A DNA stretch of 64,000 nucleotides from Chitinophaga sp. sic0106 (lineage in GTDB: Bacteria; Bacteroidota; Bacteroidia; Chitinophagales; Chitinophagaceae). Below the pieces are notes generated by a model. It ran no database searches, was not told the DNA's origin, and saw only the letters and a list, made by a program, of their open reading frames with translations. Of the stretch, positions 25,915 through 34,299 are shown one piece after another (within the stretch, counting starts at the first letter, position 1; each line of letters starts with the position of its first letter). The DNA lies in the NCBI RefSeq assembly GCF_019219075.1, contig NZ_JAHUWJ010000023.1:1-64000 (forward strand), written 5' to 3'. The translations under genes were made by a program, and so were the position numbers.

Positions 25915-27807
25915 TTATAAACTAAGTACTTTAAATACTGTTCTTCTATTTTCTGCTCTTCCGGCTTCGGTATCATTGCTGTTGACTGGTTGTGTTTCAC
26001 CGAAACCTTTGCTGCTGAGTCTTTCAGCGGCAATGCCCTGTTGCAGCAGGTAGTTTACTACCGACTTCGCCCTGTTTTCTGACAGGAGCTGATTATCCTT
26101 ATCGCTGCCCACATTATCCGTGTGTCCGTCAATTTCGATCTTCATGCCGGGGTTGTCGTTCATGAGTCGCACCAGTTTTCCGAGTTCCAGTTGCGACGCG
26201 GGTTTCAGCTCATATTGTTTACTGTCAAAAAAGATATTATGCAATACGATGCTGGCATTCACAGCGATGGGTTGCAACGGAATATTTTTCTCGAAGGGCT
26301 GTCCGGGATTATGTTCTTTTAATGAAAAATTGTCAGAGTAAAATAGGTATCCTTTTTTATTCACATGGAAAGCGTAATCGCGTCCTACGGGCAGTGGTGC
26401 CAGGAAATTGCCGGCAGCATCCGTGGTGAGGCGTGCTACCGGAGTAGTGCCTTGCAAGTCCATTACGTCCACGGCAGCCTGTAGTCGCTCGTGGCTGGTG
26501 CTGTCGTACACAAATCCTTTCACATAGAGCGTTTGCAATGGCCTGGCTTCGGGATATAATTCAAAGCTGTAAATATCCAGGGTGCCCTTTCCATCCGCAC
26601 GATCGGAGGCGTAGTAGGCGGTAGTGCCGTTCGCATCTACGATGAGTGAGCCTTCTTCGTCGATGGTATTGATGGGATAGCCCAGGTTTACGGGCGTGCT
26701 CCAGGAGCCATCCGGTTGTTTGCGGGAGTAATACATGTCGAGGCCGCCGTATCCGGGATGTCCGTTAGAGGCGAAATACAGCGTTTGTCCGTCGGCGTGA
26801 ATAAACGGTGTACTTTCTTTTCCTTTGGTGTTGATCACGGGTCCGAGGTTCTCGGGGGGGCTCCAGCGGCCATTTTCCTGGAGGTGTGATACGAAGATAT
26901 CGGCGCCGTTACCGGGTGTTTCGCGGGCAAAGTAGAGGGTTTGATTGTCGGCGGTGAGGGAGGGTTGGGATTCCCAGTCGCGTGTGTTAATGGGTGCGCC
27001 CAGGTTTTTAGGTGTTGTCCAGCCCTCGGGTGTTTTTTGGGAGATGTAAAGGTCGCAGCTCCCTTTTCCTTCCGGGAAATCACAGCCTGTATACAGCAGT
27101 ATGGTACCATCCTGGGAGATGTGTTGTGCGCCTTCGTTAAAGGCGGTATTGACCGGTGCGCCCATGTCTGCCGATTGTCCCCAGCTGTTGCCTTCGCGTT
27201 TGCTGATATAGAAGTCCTCGTTACGGCCGTTTACGCGGCGGGTGTATACGAGTGTTTGCCCGTCGATGGTGATACTTGGAAAGTACTCCATATCCCTGGA
27301 ATTAATATGATCGCCGAGGTTTTGCGGTTGGAAGGGTACTTGCTTTGCGCTGTTGGTAACGGCAAAGGTGTAGTTGGCTTTCAGCTTTTCGGCGTTTCTG
27401 CTGCTTACTTTGGCGTTGGCCATATATTGATTTACCAGCTGCAGTGCGCCCTGGAAATCGCCCATACCGGCCAGTGCGCGGGAGTATGGTAGCATGATCA
27501 TGCGCATGCTGCTGCTGTCGAGTTGTTTGAATTTCACAAATGCTTCCGTAGCGGCCTTATAGTCTTTGGTTTCGATGTAGCACATTCCCAGTTGTCCGAA
27601 GGCATCGAGGAAGTTGGGCGCGATGGTGATGGCTTCTTTAAGCAGCGGGATGGCTTCTTTGGTGTTATAAACAGCAATAGCCGCCTGGGCTTTTTCGAAA
27701 CTGGCTTTGGCCTTTTTTGGCGCGTTTTCGGCCGTTACAAACTGAGCCAGCAGCGGGGGGCTGAGGAGCAGCAGGGCGGCGCAGCAGATGAGCAAGGTGT
27801 GTTTCAT
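25915..27807 (-). CDS. PorE-like protein: TPR, PD40 propeller, carboxypeptidase-regulatory and OmpA domains
   Basis: 630 residues from Met at 27807, which begins the signal peptide (MKHTLLICCAALLLLSPPLLAQ); an upstream extension of 30 residues was rejected. Domains in order: TPR repeats (about 30-150), a PD40/WD40-like propeller (about 170-400, with repeated INTRDWESQPSLTADNQTLYFA-type units), a carboxypeptidase-regulatory beta domain (about 415-490), and an OmpA peptidoglycan-binding domain (about 510-630; IEIDGHTDNVGS and LSENRAKSVVNYL). This is the architecture of PorE of the type IX secretion system. No lipobox is seen, unlike PorE, so it may be a paralog. Confidence 0.85.
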   Translation of the reverse strand: MKHTLLICCAALLLLSPPLLAQFVTAENAPKKAKASFEKAQAAIAVYNTKEAIPLLKEAITIAPNFLDAFGQLGMCYIETKDYKAATEAFVKFKQLDSSSMRMIMLPYSRALAGMGDFQGALQLVNQYMANAKVSSRNAEKLKANYTFAVTNSAKQVPFQPQNLGDHINSRDMEYFPSITIDGQTLVYTRRVNGRNEDFYISKREGNSWGQSADMGAPVNTAFNEGAQHISQDGTILLYTGCDFPEGKGSCDLYISQKTPEGWTTPKNLGAPINTRDWESQPSLTADNQTLYFARETPGNGADIFVSHLQENGRWSPPENLGPVINTKGKESTPFIHADGQTLYFASNGHPGYGGLDMYYSRKQPDGSWSTPVNLGYPINTIDEEGSLIVDANGTTAYYASDRADGKGTLDIYSFELYPEARPLQTLYVKGFVYDSTSHERLQAAVDVMDLQGTTPVARLTTDAAGNFLAPLPVGRDYAFHVNKKGYLFYSDNFSLKEHNPGQPFEKNIPLQPIAVNASIVLHNIFFDSKQYELKPASQLELGKLVRLMNDNPGMKIEIDGHTDNVGSDKDNQLLSENRAKSVVNYLLQQGIAAERLSSKGFGETQPVNSNDTEAGRAENRRTVFKVLSL

Positions 27808-27965
27808 AGTAGTAATACAACGTGTAAGATAGGAGTTTATTTTTATGCCACCTTCGGTGTCATTGAACGGAGCCGCGCGGTGCTGCCTGGACTGCACGCG
27901 GTTCCCGTCTCAGCAGCCGTGCCAGCCATAGCGGAGGCGCTTCGACAGGTGTGGCTGAAAAGGTT

Positions 27966-28005
27966 ACGGGGAGATGTAAAGCCATCGGCTTTTACATCTC
28001 CCCGT
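27966..28005. repeat. Near-perfect intergenic hairpin
   Basis: Arms 27966-27980 and 27991-28005 (15 bp) pair perfectly. The loop holds GCCATCGGC, which can pair further. It lies just after the stop of queE (minus strand, 28030), so it may end that transcript. Confidence 0.75.
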
Positions 28006-28029
28006 ATATAAAAAATACTGGTAAACTGG

Positions 28030-28653
28030 TTAAGGTACGTTGATGTACTTATGTATCTGGAGCGAGAGTTGCCACTGCGGGTTATCTTTAATATAATCGA
28101 TAATCAGCGGTGTCATTTCTGCACTTTTGCTCCATTCCGGTTGCAGGTAAAGTCTGCAGTTTTTATCTACCATGGCAGCGTGTTTTTCTGCCCAGGCGAA
28201 ATCGGTTTTATTGAAGATCACCACTTTCAGTTCATGGGCGGCTTTGCATACTTCAGGCAAAGGGGCTTTGAACTTTTTAGGAGAGAGCGTGATCCAGTCC
28301 CAGCTGCCGCTGAGGGGGGAGGAGCCTGACGTTTCCATATGCGTACGGAAGCCTTTTTTGTGTAAGGCTTTGGTAAGTGCGTCGAGGCGGTGCATGAGTG
28401 GTTCTCCGCCGGTGATCACGGCGATACGGCCGGGATTGGCGGCAGCTTCCTGCACGATACTATCGATGGTGAGTTGCGGATGTTTGTCCGCATCCCAGCT
28501 TTCTTTTACGTCGCACCAATGGCAGCCCACATCGCATCCGCCCAGGCGGATGAAATAGGCGGCCTTGCCCTGGTAGAGCCCTTCTCCCTGGATGGTGTAG
28601 AATTGCTCCATTACCGGCAGGGTGCTGGTGCTATTTGAAATAAGTACTGACAT
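28030..28653 (-). CDS. queE: 7-carboxy-7-deazaguanine synthase
   Basis: 207 residues. A radical SAM enzyme converting 6-carboxytetrahydropterin to CDG in the queuosine/preQ0 pathway. The cluster ligands are Cys40, Cys44 and Cys47 in GGCDVGCHWC, the canonical C-x3-C-x2-C. The SAM-binding GGEP is in VITGGEPLMH. The N-terminal FYTIQGEGLYQGKAAYF stretch is a QueE hallmark. The pathway's later enzyme tgt is at 42599. folD lies 40 bases upstream on the same strand. Confidence 0.95.
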   Translation of the reverse strand: MSVLISNSTSTLPVMEQFYTIQGEGLYQGKAAYFIRLGGCDVGCHWCDVKESWDADKHPQLTIDSIVQEAAANPGRIAVITGGEPLMHRLDALTKALHKKGFRTHMETSGSSPLSGSWDWITLSPKKFKAPLPEVCKAAHELKVVIFNKTDFAWAEKHAAMVDKNCRLYLQPEWSKSAEMTPLIIDYIKDNPQWQLSLQIHKYINVP

Positions 28654-28693
28654 GTTCTAACCCTGCAAAGGTCCGATTTTTTACGGGAACCTG

Positions 28694-29581
28694 TTAATTC
28701 TGACTACCTTTCTGTCCGATGCAAGCCTGGTAGGTGTTTTTCAGCAGTGCGGCGATGGTCATAGGACCTACACCACCTGGTACCGGCGTGATATAGCTGG
28801 ATTTAGGGGCTACTTCATCGAATTTCACATCTCCCACAAGGCGGAAGCCGCTTTTCTTGCTGGCATCTTCAATGCGGTTGATACCCACATCCACGATTAC
28901 GGCGCCTTCTTTCACCATATCGGCGGTTACAAAGTCGGGTTTACCGATTGCGGCCACGATGATATCAGCCTGGCGGCAGATTTCAGCGAGGTTATGCGTA
29001 TGAGAGTGGGTGAGTGTAACGGTGCAGTTGCCCGGGTTGGTGTTACGGCTCAGCAGGATGCTTACCGGCGTACCTACGATGTGGCTACGGCCTATTACTA
29101 CGGCGTGTTTACCTTTGGTAGGCACATTGTAGTGTTCCAGGAGGAGCATGATACCGTAAGGTGTAGCAGGTATAAAGGTAGGCAGGCCGCTTACCATTTT
29201 ACCTACGTTCATCGGATGGAAGCCATCCACATCTTTGCTTGGATCGATGGTGTTGATCACCAGTTCTTCGCTGATGTGCTTAGGTAAAGGCAGCTGAACC
29301 AGGATACCGTCGATATCCGGATTTTCGTTGAGCAGGATGATCTGATCCAGCAGGTGCTTCTCAGAAATTTGCGCATCGAAACGCAGGAGTGTGGAGTTGT
29401 AACCGCATTCTGCACATGACTTTACTTTGGAGGCAACGTAAGTTTCGCTGGCCGGATTGTTACCAACCAGGATAGCAGCCAGGTGAGGAACCTTTTTGCC
29501 AGCTGCCTTTAACTCAGCCACGGAAGCGGCTAATTGGGCCTTGATAGCCGCAGATACATGTTTACCGTCTAAAATTTGCAT
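28694..29581 (-). CDS. folD: Bifunctional methylenetetrahydrofolate dehydrogenase/cyclohydrolase
   Basis: 295 residues from the ATG at 29581 (MQILDGKHV); an upstream TTG-type extension of 12 residues looks spurious. It interconverts methylene-, methenyl- and formyl-tetrahydrofolate. Visible motifs are the catalytic Lys region YVASKVKSC, the QLPLPKH loop, PSKDVDGFHP, and the NADP-binding GRSHIVGTP. The C-terminal TPVPGGVGPMTIAALL is also standard. A TAnnTTTG box ends 4 bases before the ATG, so a leaderless message is likely. queE may be cotranscribed. Confidence 0.96.
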   Translation of the reverse strand: MQILDGKHVSAAIKAQLAASVAELKAAGKKVPHLAAILVGNNPASETYVASKVKSCAECGYNSTLLRFDAQISEKHLLDQIILLNENPDIDGILVQLPLPKHISEELVINTIDPSKDVDGFHPMNVGKMVSGLPTFIPATPYGIMLLLEHYNVPTKGKHAVVIGRSHIVGTPVSILLSRNTNPGNCTVTLTHSHTHNLAEICRQADIIVAAIGKPDFVTADMVKEGAVIVDVGINRIEDASKKSGFRLVGDVKFDEVAPKSSYITPVPGGVGPMTIAALLKNTYQACIGQKGSQN

Positions 29582-29584
29582 GCG

Positions 29585-29592
29585 CAAAGTTA
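29585..29592 (-). promoter_or_regulatory. Bacteroidota -7 box (TAACTTTG) touching the folD start
   Basis: An exact TAnnTTTG match on the minus strand whose last G is 4 bases from the A of the folD ATG. Initiation at the usual distance would begin at or within the start codon. Confidence 0.5.
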
Positions 29593-29638
29593 GGACGTTT
29601 CTGGCAATTTCCTGCAATTTCCTGCATGTTGTTCCGTT

Positions 29639-29715
29639 CTGGGTTTTCCATTCCCCCTTCGGTGGAGTGGAAAACCCAGTGAGAGATTAAACCTGAGGTC
29701 TAATCTCTCACCGGG
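29639..29715. repeat. Pair of hairpins with overlapping arms
   Basis: The first stem (29639-29657 / 29661-29679) has 19 positions with one wobble and one mismatch around a TTC loop. The second (29675-29689 / 29701-29715) is 11 perfect pairs plus a mismatch and 3 more pairs. They share 29675-29679 (CCCAG), so both cannot fully form together. They lie between pckA and folD, both minus strand. Confidence 0.8.
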
Positions 29716-29721
29716 TAAAAC

Positions 29722-29746
29722 AAAAAGACACGCCCGAGGCGTGCCT
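29722..29746 (-). terminator. Terminator-like hairpin downstream of pckA
   Basis: A 6-bp GC-rich stem (29729-29734 / 29738-29743) with a T-run on the minus strand side (29722-29726). It is about 200 bases after the pckA stop. Confidence 0.5.
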
Positions 29747-29767
29747 ATATAAGAAATATTGCTGGTT

Positions 29768-29803
29768 CTGCAAAACAGGTTACAAGAGAAACCTGTTTTG
29801 CGG
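29768..29803. repeat. Perfect 12-bp hairpin
   Basis: Arms 29770-29781 and 29790-29801 (GCAAAACAGGTT / AACCTGTTTTGC), extended by one wobble and one G-C pair. It forms part of the 369-base pckA-folD spacer, which otherwise holds no gene. Confidence 0.7.
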
Positions 29804-29950
29804 GAGACAAGTAATTAGTCTCTTTCGAACCGATTGGATTGTAGTGGAAATTATAAGGCAAACAAAGACGGTTATCAGTTAGCAAAAAGTCAGTAATCTG
29901 AAAAATATGATAAATATTAAACTTTTGCTAAATTTTCGATCACAATATAT

Positions 29951-31552
29951 TTAAATTTTTGGAGCTGCGCCAAGAATTTCTTGATCAGCGGCATCAGCAT
30001 ATTTTTCGAAGTTGCGGATGAACTGGCTGGCCAGGTTAGCCGCTTTCGCGTCGTATGCATTTTTATCGGCCCAGGTGTTGCGTGGGTCGAGGATATCGGT
30101 AGGTACGCCAGGGCAGGTTTCCGGAATGGCGAGGCCGAACACAGGAGTGTTGCGGTATTTCGCATGATCCAGTTTACCGTCGATGGCAGCAGCTATCATA
30201 GCGCGGGTATATGCCAGTTTAATACGGCTGCCGGTGCCATAAGGGCCTCCGGTCCATCCGGTATTAATCAGCCATACGTTCACGTGATTTTTACGCATTT
30301 TTTCTCCGAGCATACGTGCATATTCCGCCGGGTGAAGTGGCAGGAACGGTGCACCAAAGCAGGCAGAGAAAGTTGACTTGGGCTCAGTTATCCCGGCTTC
30401 TGTACCTGCTACCTTCGCGGTATAGCCGGAAATGAACTGGTACATGGCCTGGCCTGGTGTGAGGCGGCTGATAGGCGGTAATACGCCATAAGCGTCGGCG
30501 GTGAGGAAGAAAATATTCTTCGGTACCGCGCCTACAGAAGGTTCCAGCGCATTAGGGATGTAGGTGAGCGGGTAGGAAACACGGGTGTTTTCCGTGATGG
30601 ATTTATCCGCATAATTCACCGTGTTGGTGCCTGGGAAGAAAGTGACATTTTCCAACAGCGCGCCGGGGCGTACCGCCTGGAAGATTTCAGGTTCTTTTTC
30701 TGCACTCAGGTCAATACATTTTGCATAGCATCCACCCTCGAAATTGAATACGCCGGTGTTGGTCCAGCCGTGTTCATCGTCGCCAATGAGCTTACGGTTA
30801 GGATCTGCGCTAAGCGTGGTTTTTCCGGTGCCACTCAGTCCAAAAAAGATAGCAGTATCACCTGCTGTACCCTGGTTGGCAGAGCAGTGCATGCTGAGCA
30901 CTTGTTTGTCGTGCGGCAGTATGTAATTCAGTACGGTGAAAATACCCTTTTTGATTTCGCCGGTGTAGGCAGTACCACCAATCAGGATTACCTTTTTAGT
31001 GAAGCTTACAACAGCAAAATTTGACTGGCGGGTGCCGTCAACGGCAGGATCAGCAAGGAAGCCGGGAGCCTGTATCACTGTCCAGTCACTGTGCATATCT
31101 TCCAGCTCTTCGGCTGTAGGACGCAGAAACATGTTGTAAGCGAAAAGACTGGACCATGGCAGTTCGCTGATCACTCTTACGCCCATGCGATAGTTGTTAT
31201 CTGCACAAGCAAAGCAATCACGTACCCACACATCTTTCCCAGAAAAGTAAGCCGTTACTTTTGCATAGAGGCGATCAAAATTTTCGGTGGTAAATGGTAA
31301 GTTGAAGTCATTCCAGTTTACTGAGTCCGTTGTGATGTCGTCCTTTACAATGAATTTGTCTTTAGGAGAGCGGCCGGTGAATTCGCCGGTGTTAACTGCA
31401 AGTGCTCCCGTGTCGGATAAAACGCCCTGGTTTCTTTCTACAGTTTGTTTAACCAACTTCTCAGGTGAAAGCTGGTAGTATACGTTCGAAGCGTTCTCTA
31501 TGCCCAGTTCCCGTAAGTCAGCTAAATGATTACTTACGCTACTCATTTGCAT
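29951..31552 (-). CDS. pckA: ATP-dependent phosphoenolpyruvate carboxykinase
   Basis: 533 residues from Met at 31552 (MQMSSVSNH); the Met at 31546 is equally possible. It converts oxaloacetate plus ATP to PEP, CO2 and ADP, the first step of gluconeogenesis. The ATP-type family is shown by GEFTGRSPKDKFIV, the P-loop GLSGTGKTTLSADP, the metal-binding IGDDEHGW and the NTGWTGGPYGTG motif. The length fits the family. A TAGCTTTG box lies at 31580-31587. The 3' side carries several hairpins. Confidence 0.97.
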   Translation of the reverse strand: MQMSSVSNHLADLRELGIENASNVYYQLSPEKLVKQTVERNQGVLSDTGALAVNTGEFTGRSPKDKFIVKDDITTDSVNWNDFNLPFTTENFDRLYAKVTAYFSGKDVWVRDCFACADNNYRMGVRVISELPWSSLFAYNMFLRPTAEELEDMHSDWTVIQAPGFLADPAVDGTRQSNFAVVSFTKKVILIGGTAYTGEIKKGIFTVLNYILPHDKQVLSMHCSANQGTAGDTAIFFGLSGTGKTTLSADPNRKLIGDDEHGWTNTGVFNFEGGCYAKCIDLSAEKEPEIFQAVRPGALLENVTFFPGTNTVNYADKSITENTRVSYPLTYIPNALEPSVGAVPKNIFFLTADAYGVLPPISRLTPGQAMYQFISGYTAKVAGTEAGITEPKSTFSACFGAPFLPLHPAEYARMLGEKMRKNHVNVWLINTGWTGGPYGTGSRIKLAYTRAMIAAAIDGKLDHAKYRNTPVFGLAIPETCPGVPTDILDPRNTWADKNAYDAKAANLASQFIRNFEKYADAADQEILGAAPKI

Positions 31553-31579
31553 AAAAGCAAGATTGTTTTGGTGTAAAAG

Positions 31580-31587
31580 CAAAGCTA
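31580..31587 (-). promoter_or_regulatory. Bacteroidota -7 box (TAGCTTTG) for pckA
   Basis: An exact TAnnTTTG match on the minus strand, 28 bases from the chosen pckA start. Confidence 0.55.
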
Positions 31588-31974
31588 GGTAATTTTTGAA
31601 ATCATCTAATTTTATAAGTGTTGTACCACTAAAATTTAGAAATCAGCCCGCTGTTTGCGGATTTTGTTGCGATATTTTTAAAATGTTTCGCAAACATTGG
31701 AGGTTGTCAAAGCTATATTGTGTGAAAAAAACATTAAGTCCGGATAAAATAATTCTATAGTGATTTTATGGGGTTTATGTATTGATTCCGAGTAGCTTAT
31801 ATATATACCGGGGAGATGTGGAATTCTCAGGACAACGATTTCATTTTACTGCATTAATGCCCCGGTTGCCAAACCCCCGCCACGTGATCAACGTAGTAAA
31901 CCGTGCAGGTGATCATCTCCCTAAAAAAAATACCTTTTATACATTTACCTAAGCCCAAACTGACAAACTTTCCC
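31588..31974. other. Divergent spacer between pckA and the aminopeptidase gene
   Basis: About 390 bases with no supported ORF. It is AT-rich near both ends. The centre contains ACCGGGGAGATG (from 31809), whose first bases can pair with CCCCGGT near 31860, and whose GGGAGATG can pair with CATCTCCC near 31914. It probably holds control sites for pckA, but none can be named. Confidence 0.4.
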
Positions 31975-31982
31975 TAAGTTTG
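31975..31982 (+). promoter_or_regulatory. Bacteroidota -7 box (TAAGTTTG) for the aminopeptidase gene
   Basis: An exact TAnnTTTG match, 23 bases before the ATG at 32006. Confidence 0.5.
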
Positions 31983-32005
31983 AACCCTCATTGAAAATTA
32001 GAGAT

Positions 32006-33295
32006 ATGAAGAATCTGCCTTTGGACCCGCAGCTGTTCACAAAGAACCGCCAGCGATTTGTGGCCAAAATGAAGCCTCACTCAATTGCTATTGTCAATTC
32101 CAACGATGAACTTCCAACCAATGGCGACGCACTGTTCAAATTTAAACAGAACTCCGACCTGTACTGGCTTACAGGCATAGACCAGGAAGATACCATGGTA
32201 GTCCTCTACCCGGATAATCCTGATCCCAAATACCGCGAAGTATTGGTGCTGGTGCGCCCTAACGAGTTGAAAGAAAAGTGGGATGGCAAACGCCTGAGAA
32301 GAGAAGAAGCAACCGCAATTTCCGGAATGACCACCATCGTGTGGCTCGACGCCCTCGACGCACTGCTCCAGCAATGGGTGCACGAAGCGGAAAATATTTA
32401 CCTGAACACCAACGAAAATAACCGTAAATCCAACTACGTTCCCGTTCGCGACTATCGCTACGCCGCCGAAATGAAAGAACGTTACCCGCTGCACAACTTC
32501 CTGCGCGCCGCCACCATCTTCAAAGAACTGCGTGCCGTTAAATCGCCGGAAGAAATTAAAGTAATGCAGGTAGCCATGGATATTACCGAAAAAGCATTCC
32601 GCCGTGTATGCGGTTTCATTAAACCCGGCGTATACGAACACGAAATCCAGGCAGAAATTGTACATGAATTCCTGCGCAACCGCTCCGCAGGAGAGGCTTA
32701 TGGCTCCATCATCGCCTCCGGCGACCGCGCCCGCACACTCCACTACGTGTTTAACAATGCGGAGTGTAAAGATGGTGAACTGATCCTCATGGACTTCGGT
32801 GCTGAATATGGTGGCTACAACGCTGACCTCACACGGACGGTGCCTGTTAACGGTAAGTTTACACCCCGCCAGCGCCAGGTATACGATGCCTGCCTGCACC
32901 TGCACCACTACGCCGTTTCCATTCTCCGCCCAGGCATCACCCTGGCTAAATACCATGAAATGATGGGCGAAGAAGCTACCAAAGAATTCATTAAACTCGG
33001 CCTCCTCACCGAAGCCGATGTTAAAAACCAGGACCCTGAAGTACCTGCCTACCGCAAGTACCTCTACCACGGTATCTCCCACCACCTCGGTGTGGATGTA
33101 CACGATCTGGGCCCTTCCTTCCTCCAGCCAATCCCTGAAGGAGCAGTGCTCACCATCGAACCTGGTATCTACATAGAACAGGAACAAATGGGGATCCGTA
33201 TCGAAAATAACTACTGGATCACCGCTAACGGCAACGTGGACCTGATGAAAAACATCCCGATTACCGCCGACGAAATCGAAGCTTTAATGAAATAA
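32006..33295 (+). CDS. Xaa-Pro aminopeptidase, M24B family (aminopeptidase P)
   Basis: 429 residues from the ATG at 32006; a TTG five codons upstream was rejected. It removes N-terminal residues preceding proline. The N-terminal AMP_N domain (about 1-150) has GDALFKFKQNSDLYWLTGI. The pita-bread catalytic domain carries the dinuclear metal ligands: Asp in LMDFGAEYGGY, Asp in NADLTRTVPV, His in HGISHHLG, Glu in TIEPGIYIE and Glu in RIENNYW. It is cytoplasmic, with no signal peptide. pssA follows after a terminator. Confidence 0.95.
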   Translation: MKNLPLDPQLFTKNRQRFVAKMKPHSIAIVNSNDELPTNGDALFKFKQNSDLYWLTGIDQEDTMVVLYPDNPDPKYREVLVLVRPNELKEKWDGKRLRREEATAISGMTTIVWLDALDALLQQWVHEAENIYLNTNENNRKSNYVPVRDYRYAAEMKERYPLHNFLRAATIFKELRAVKSPEEIKVMQVAMDITEKAFRRVCGFIKPGVYEHEIQAEIVHEFLRNRSAGEAYGSIIASGDRARTLHYVFNNAECKDGELILMDFGAEYGGYNADLTRTVPVNGKFTPRQRQVYDACLHLHHYAVSILRPGITLAKYHEMMGEEATKEFIKLGLLTEADVKNQDPEVPAYRKYLYHGISHHLGVDVHDLGPSFLQPIPEGAVLTIEPGIYIEQEQMGIRIENNYWITANGNVDLMKNIPITADEIEALMK

Positions 33296-33303
33296 TAAAA
33301 CCG

Positions 33304-33330
33304 GCCCCTCACCCAGTGGGGGGCTTTTTT
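33304..33330 (+). terminator. Terminator after the aminopeptidase gene
   Basis: A GC-rich stem (GCCCCTCAC / GTGGGGGGC with imperfections, around a CCA loop) followed by TTTTTT, a few bases after the stop. Confidence 0.75.
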
Positions 33331-33349
33331 CGCTAACTACAATTGCAGC

Positions 33350-34120
33350 ATGCGACAAATACCCAATATTATTACCCTATGTAACCTTTTTTGCGGAGCC
33401 CTGGCTATTATCTGCGTGTTACATGCGCCCGAATTCAGGGCCGATTTTAACGGTACCGACTATACGGTGATCACTCCCGCACCTGTTTACTGGGCTTCTG
33501 CACTGGTAGTACTGGCAGCCGTGTTCGACTTCTTCGATGGTATGGTAGCCCGACTCCTCAACGTGCAATCCCCCATGGGTAAAGAACTGGACTCACTGGC
33601 CGATGTGGTTACCTTCGGCGTAGTGCCAGGAATGATGCTGTACCGGCTCCTGCGCAGTGCCTATTTCCAGGAACCCGATGTTTTCGATGTATCGGTCGTG
33701 AACCTGGCTCCGGCCTTACTGGTGCCCTGCTTTGCCGCATACCGCCTCGCAAAATTCAACCTGGATACCCGCCAGTCCGAAAACTTTATTGGCGTGCCTA
33801 CCCCCGCTGTAGGCCTGCTGGTAGCTTCTTTCCCGCTGATAGTACTGTTCAATCCCTATAATCTCGGACACTGGTTCCAGAACATATGGGTACTGTATAC
33901 CATCATCGCATTACTCTGCTACCTCATGGTCGCAGAAATACCAATGCTTAGTCTTAAAGTGAAAGAGAAGTCGCTGAAAGCAAACTGGACACGGTTATTA
34001 CTAGTCGTACTGGCCGTTGTAAGTATTCCGGTACTGAAGTTTGCCGCCGTGCCGTTTATCTTTGTCGTGTACGTTATCTTATCGCTATTGTTCCCGCCAA
34101 TGAAGGCGAAACAGGCGTAA
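33350..34120 (+). CDS. pssA: CDP-diacylglycerol-serine O-phosphatidyltransferase
   Basis: 256 residues. A multi-spanning membrane enzyme making phosphatidylserine, the precursor of phosphatidylethanolamine. The CDP-alcohol phosphotransferase signature is complete: D-x2-DG-x2-AR-x8-G-x3-D-x3-D in DFFDGMVARLL...GKELDSLADVV (about residues 63-86). The N-terminal RQIPNIITLCNLFCG is typical of PssA. A near-match promoter box (TACAATTG) ends 5 bases before the ATG. No psd gene lies in the window. Confidence 0.93.
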   Translation: MRQIPNIITLCNLFCGALAIICVLHAPEFRADFNGTDYTVITPAPVYWASALVVLAAVFDFFDGMVARLLNVQSPMGKELDSLADVVTFGVVPGMMLYRLLRSAYFQEPDVFDVSVVNLAPALLVPCFAAYRLAKFNLDTRQSENFIGVPTPAVGLLVASFPLIVLFNPYNLGHWFQNIWVLYTIIALLCYLMVAEIPMLSLKVKEKSLKANWTRLLLVVLAVVSIPVLKFAAVPFIFVVYVILSLLFPPMKAKQA

Positions 34121-34148
34121 TCATTTTTTTGACGTAGGTTTGTAAAAA

Positions 34149-34187
34149 CCCGGAGAAGTAAGGGGCATCGCCACTTACCCCTCCGGG
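34149..34187. repeat. Imperfect hairpin between pssA and rsmI
   Basis: Arms CCCGGAG (34149-34155) and CTCCGGG (34181-34187) pair perfectly. After two mismatches a further 5 pairs form (GTAAG / CTTAC). It probably ends pssA transcription. Confidence 0.55.
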
Positions 34188-34299
34188 GGCTTACTAAAAA
34201 GTAAAATGAAGGGGCCAGGCACCGTGTAAACGGGTTAGTTTCCTTTACCTGCCCGGCAGGGATACATTTTTAGTCAGCCTCCCGCGCAAAAAAATAATA

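Noticed and set aside
27808..27897. Upstream extension of the PorE-like gene by 30 codons
   Set aside because: The extra residues precede a complete signal peptide and have no family resemblance, so Met at 27807 is the better start.
29639..29803. CRISPR-like or tandem repeat array
   Set aside because: The stems differ in sequence from one another and there are no equal spacers; they are hairpins, not direct repeats. No cas gene is in the window.
32081..33187. Minus-strand ORF of 368 codons antisense to the aminopeptidase gene
   Set aside because: It is rich in Phe, Val and Gly in a manner expected from the reverse reading of the plus-strand codon bias, has no domain, and lies wholly inside a clear M24 gene.
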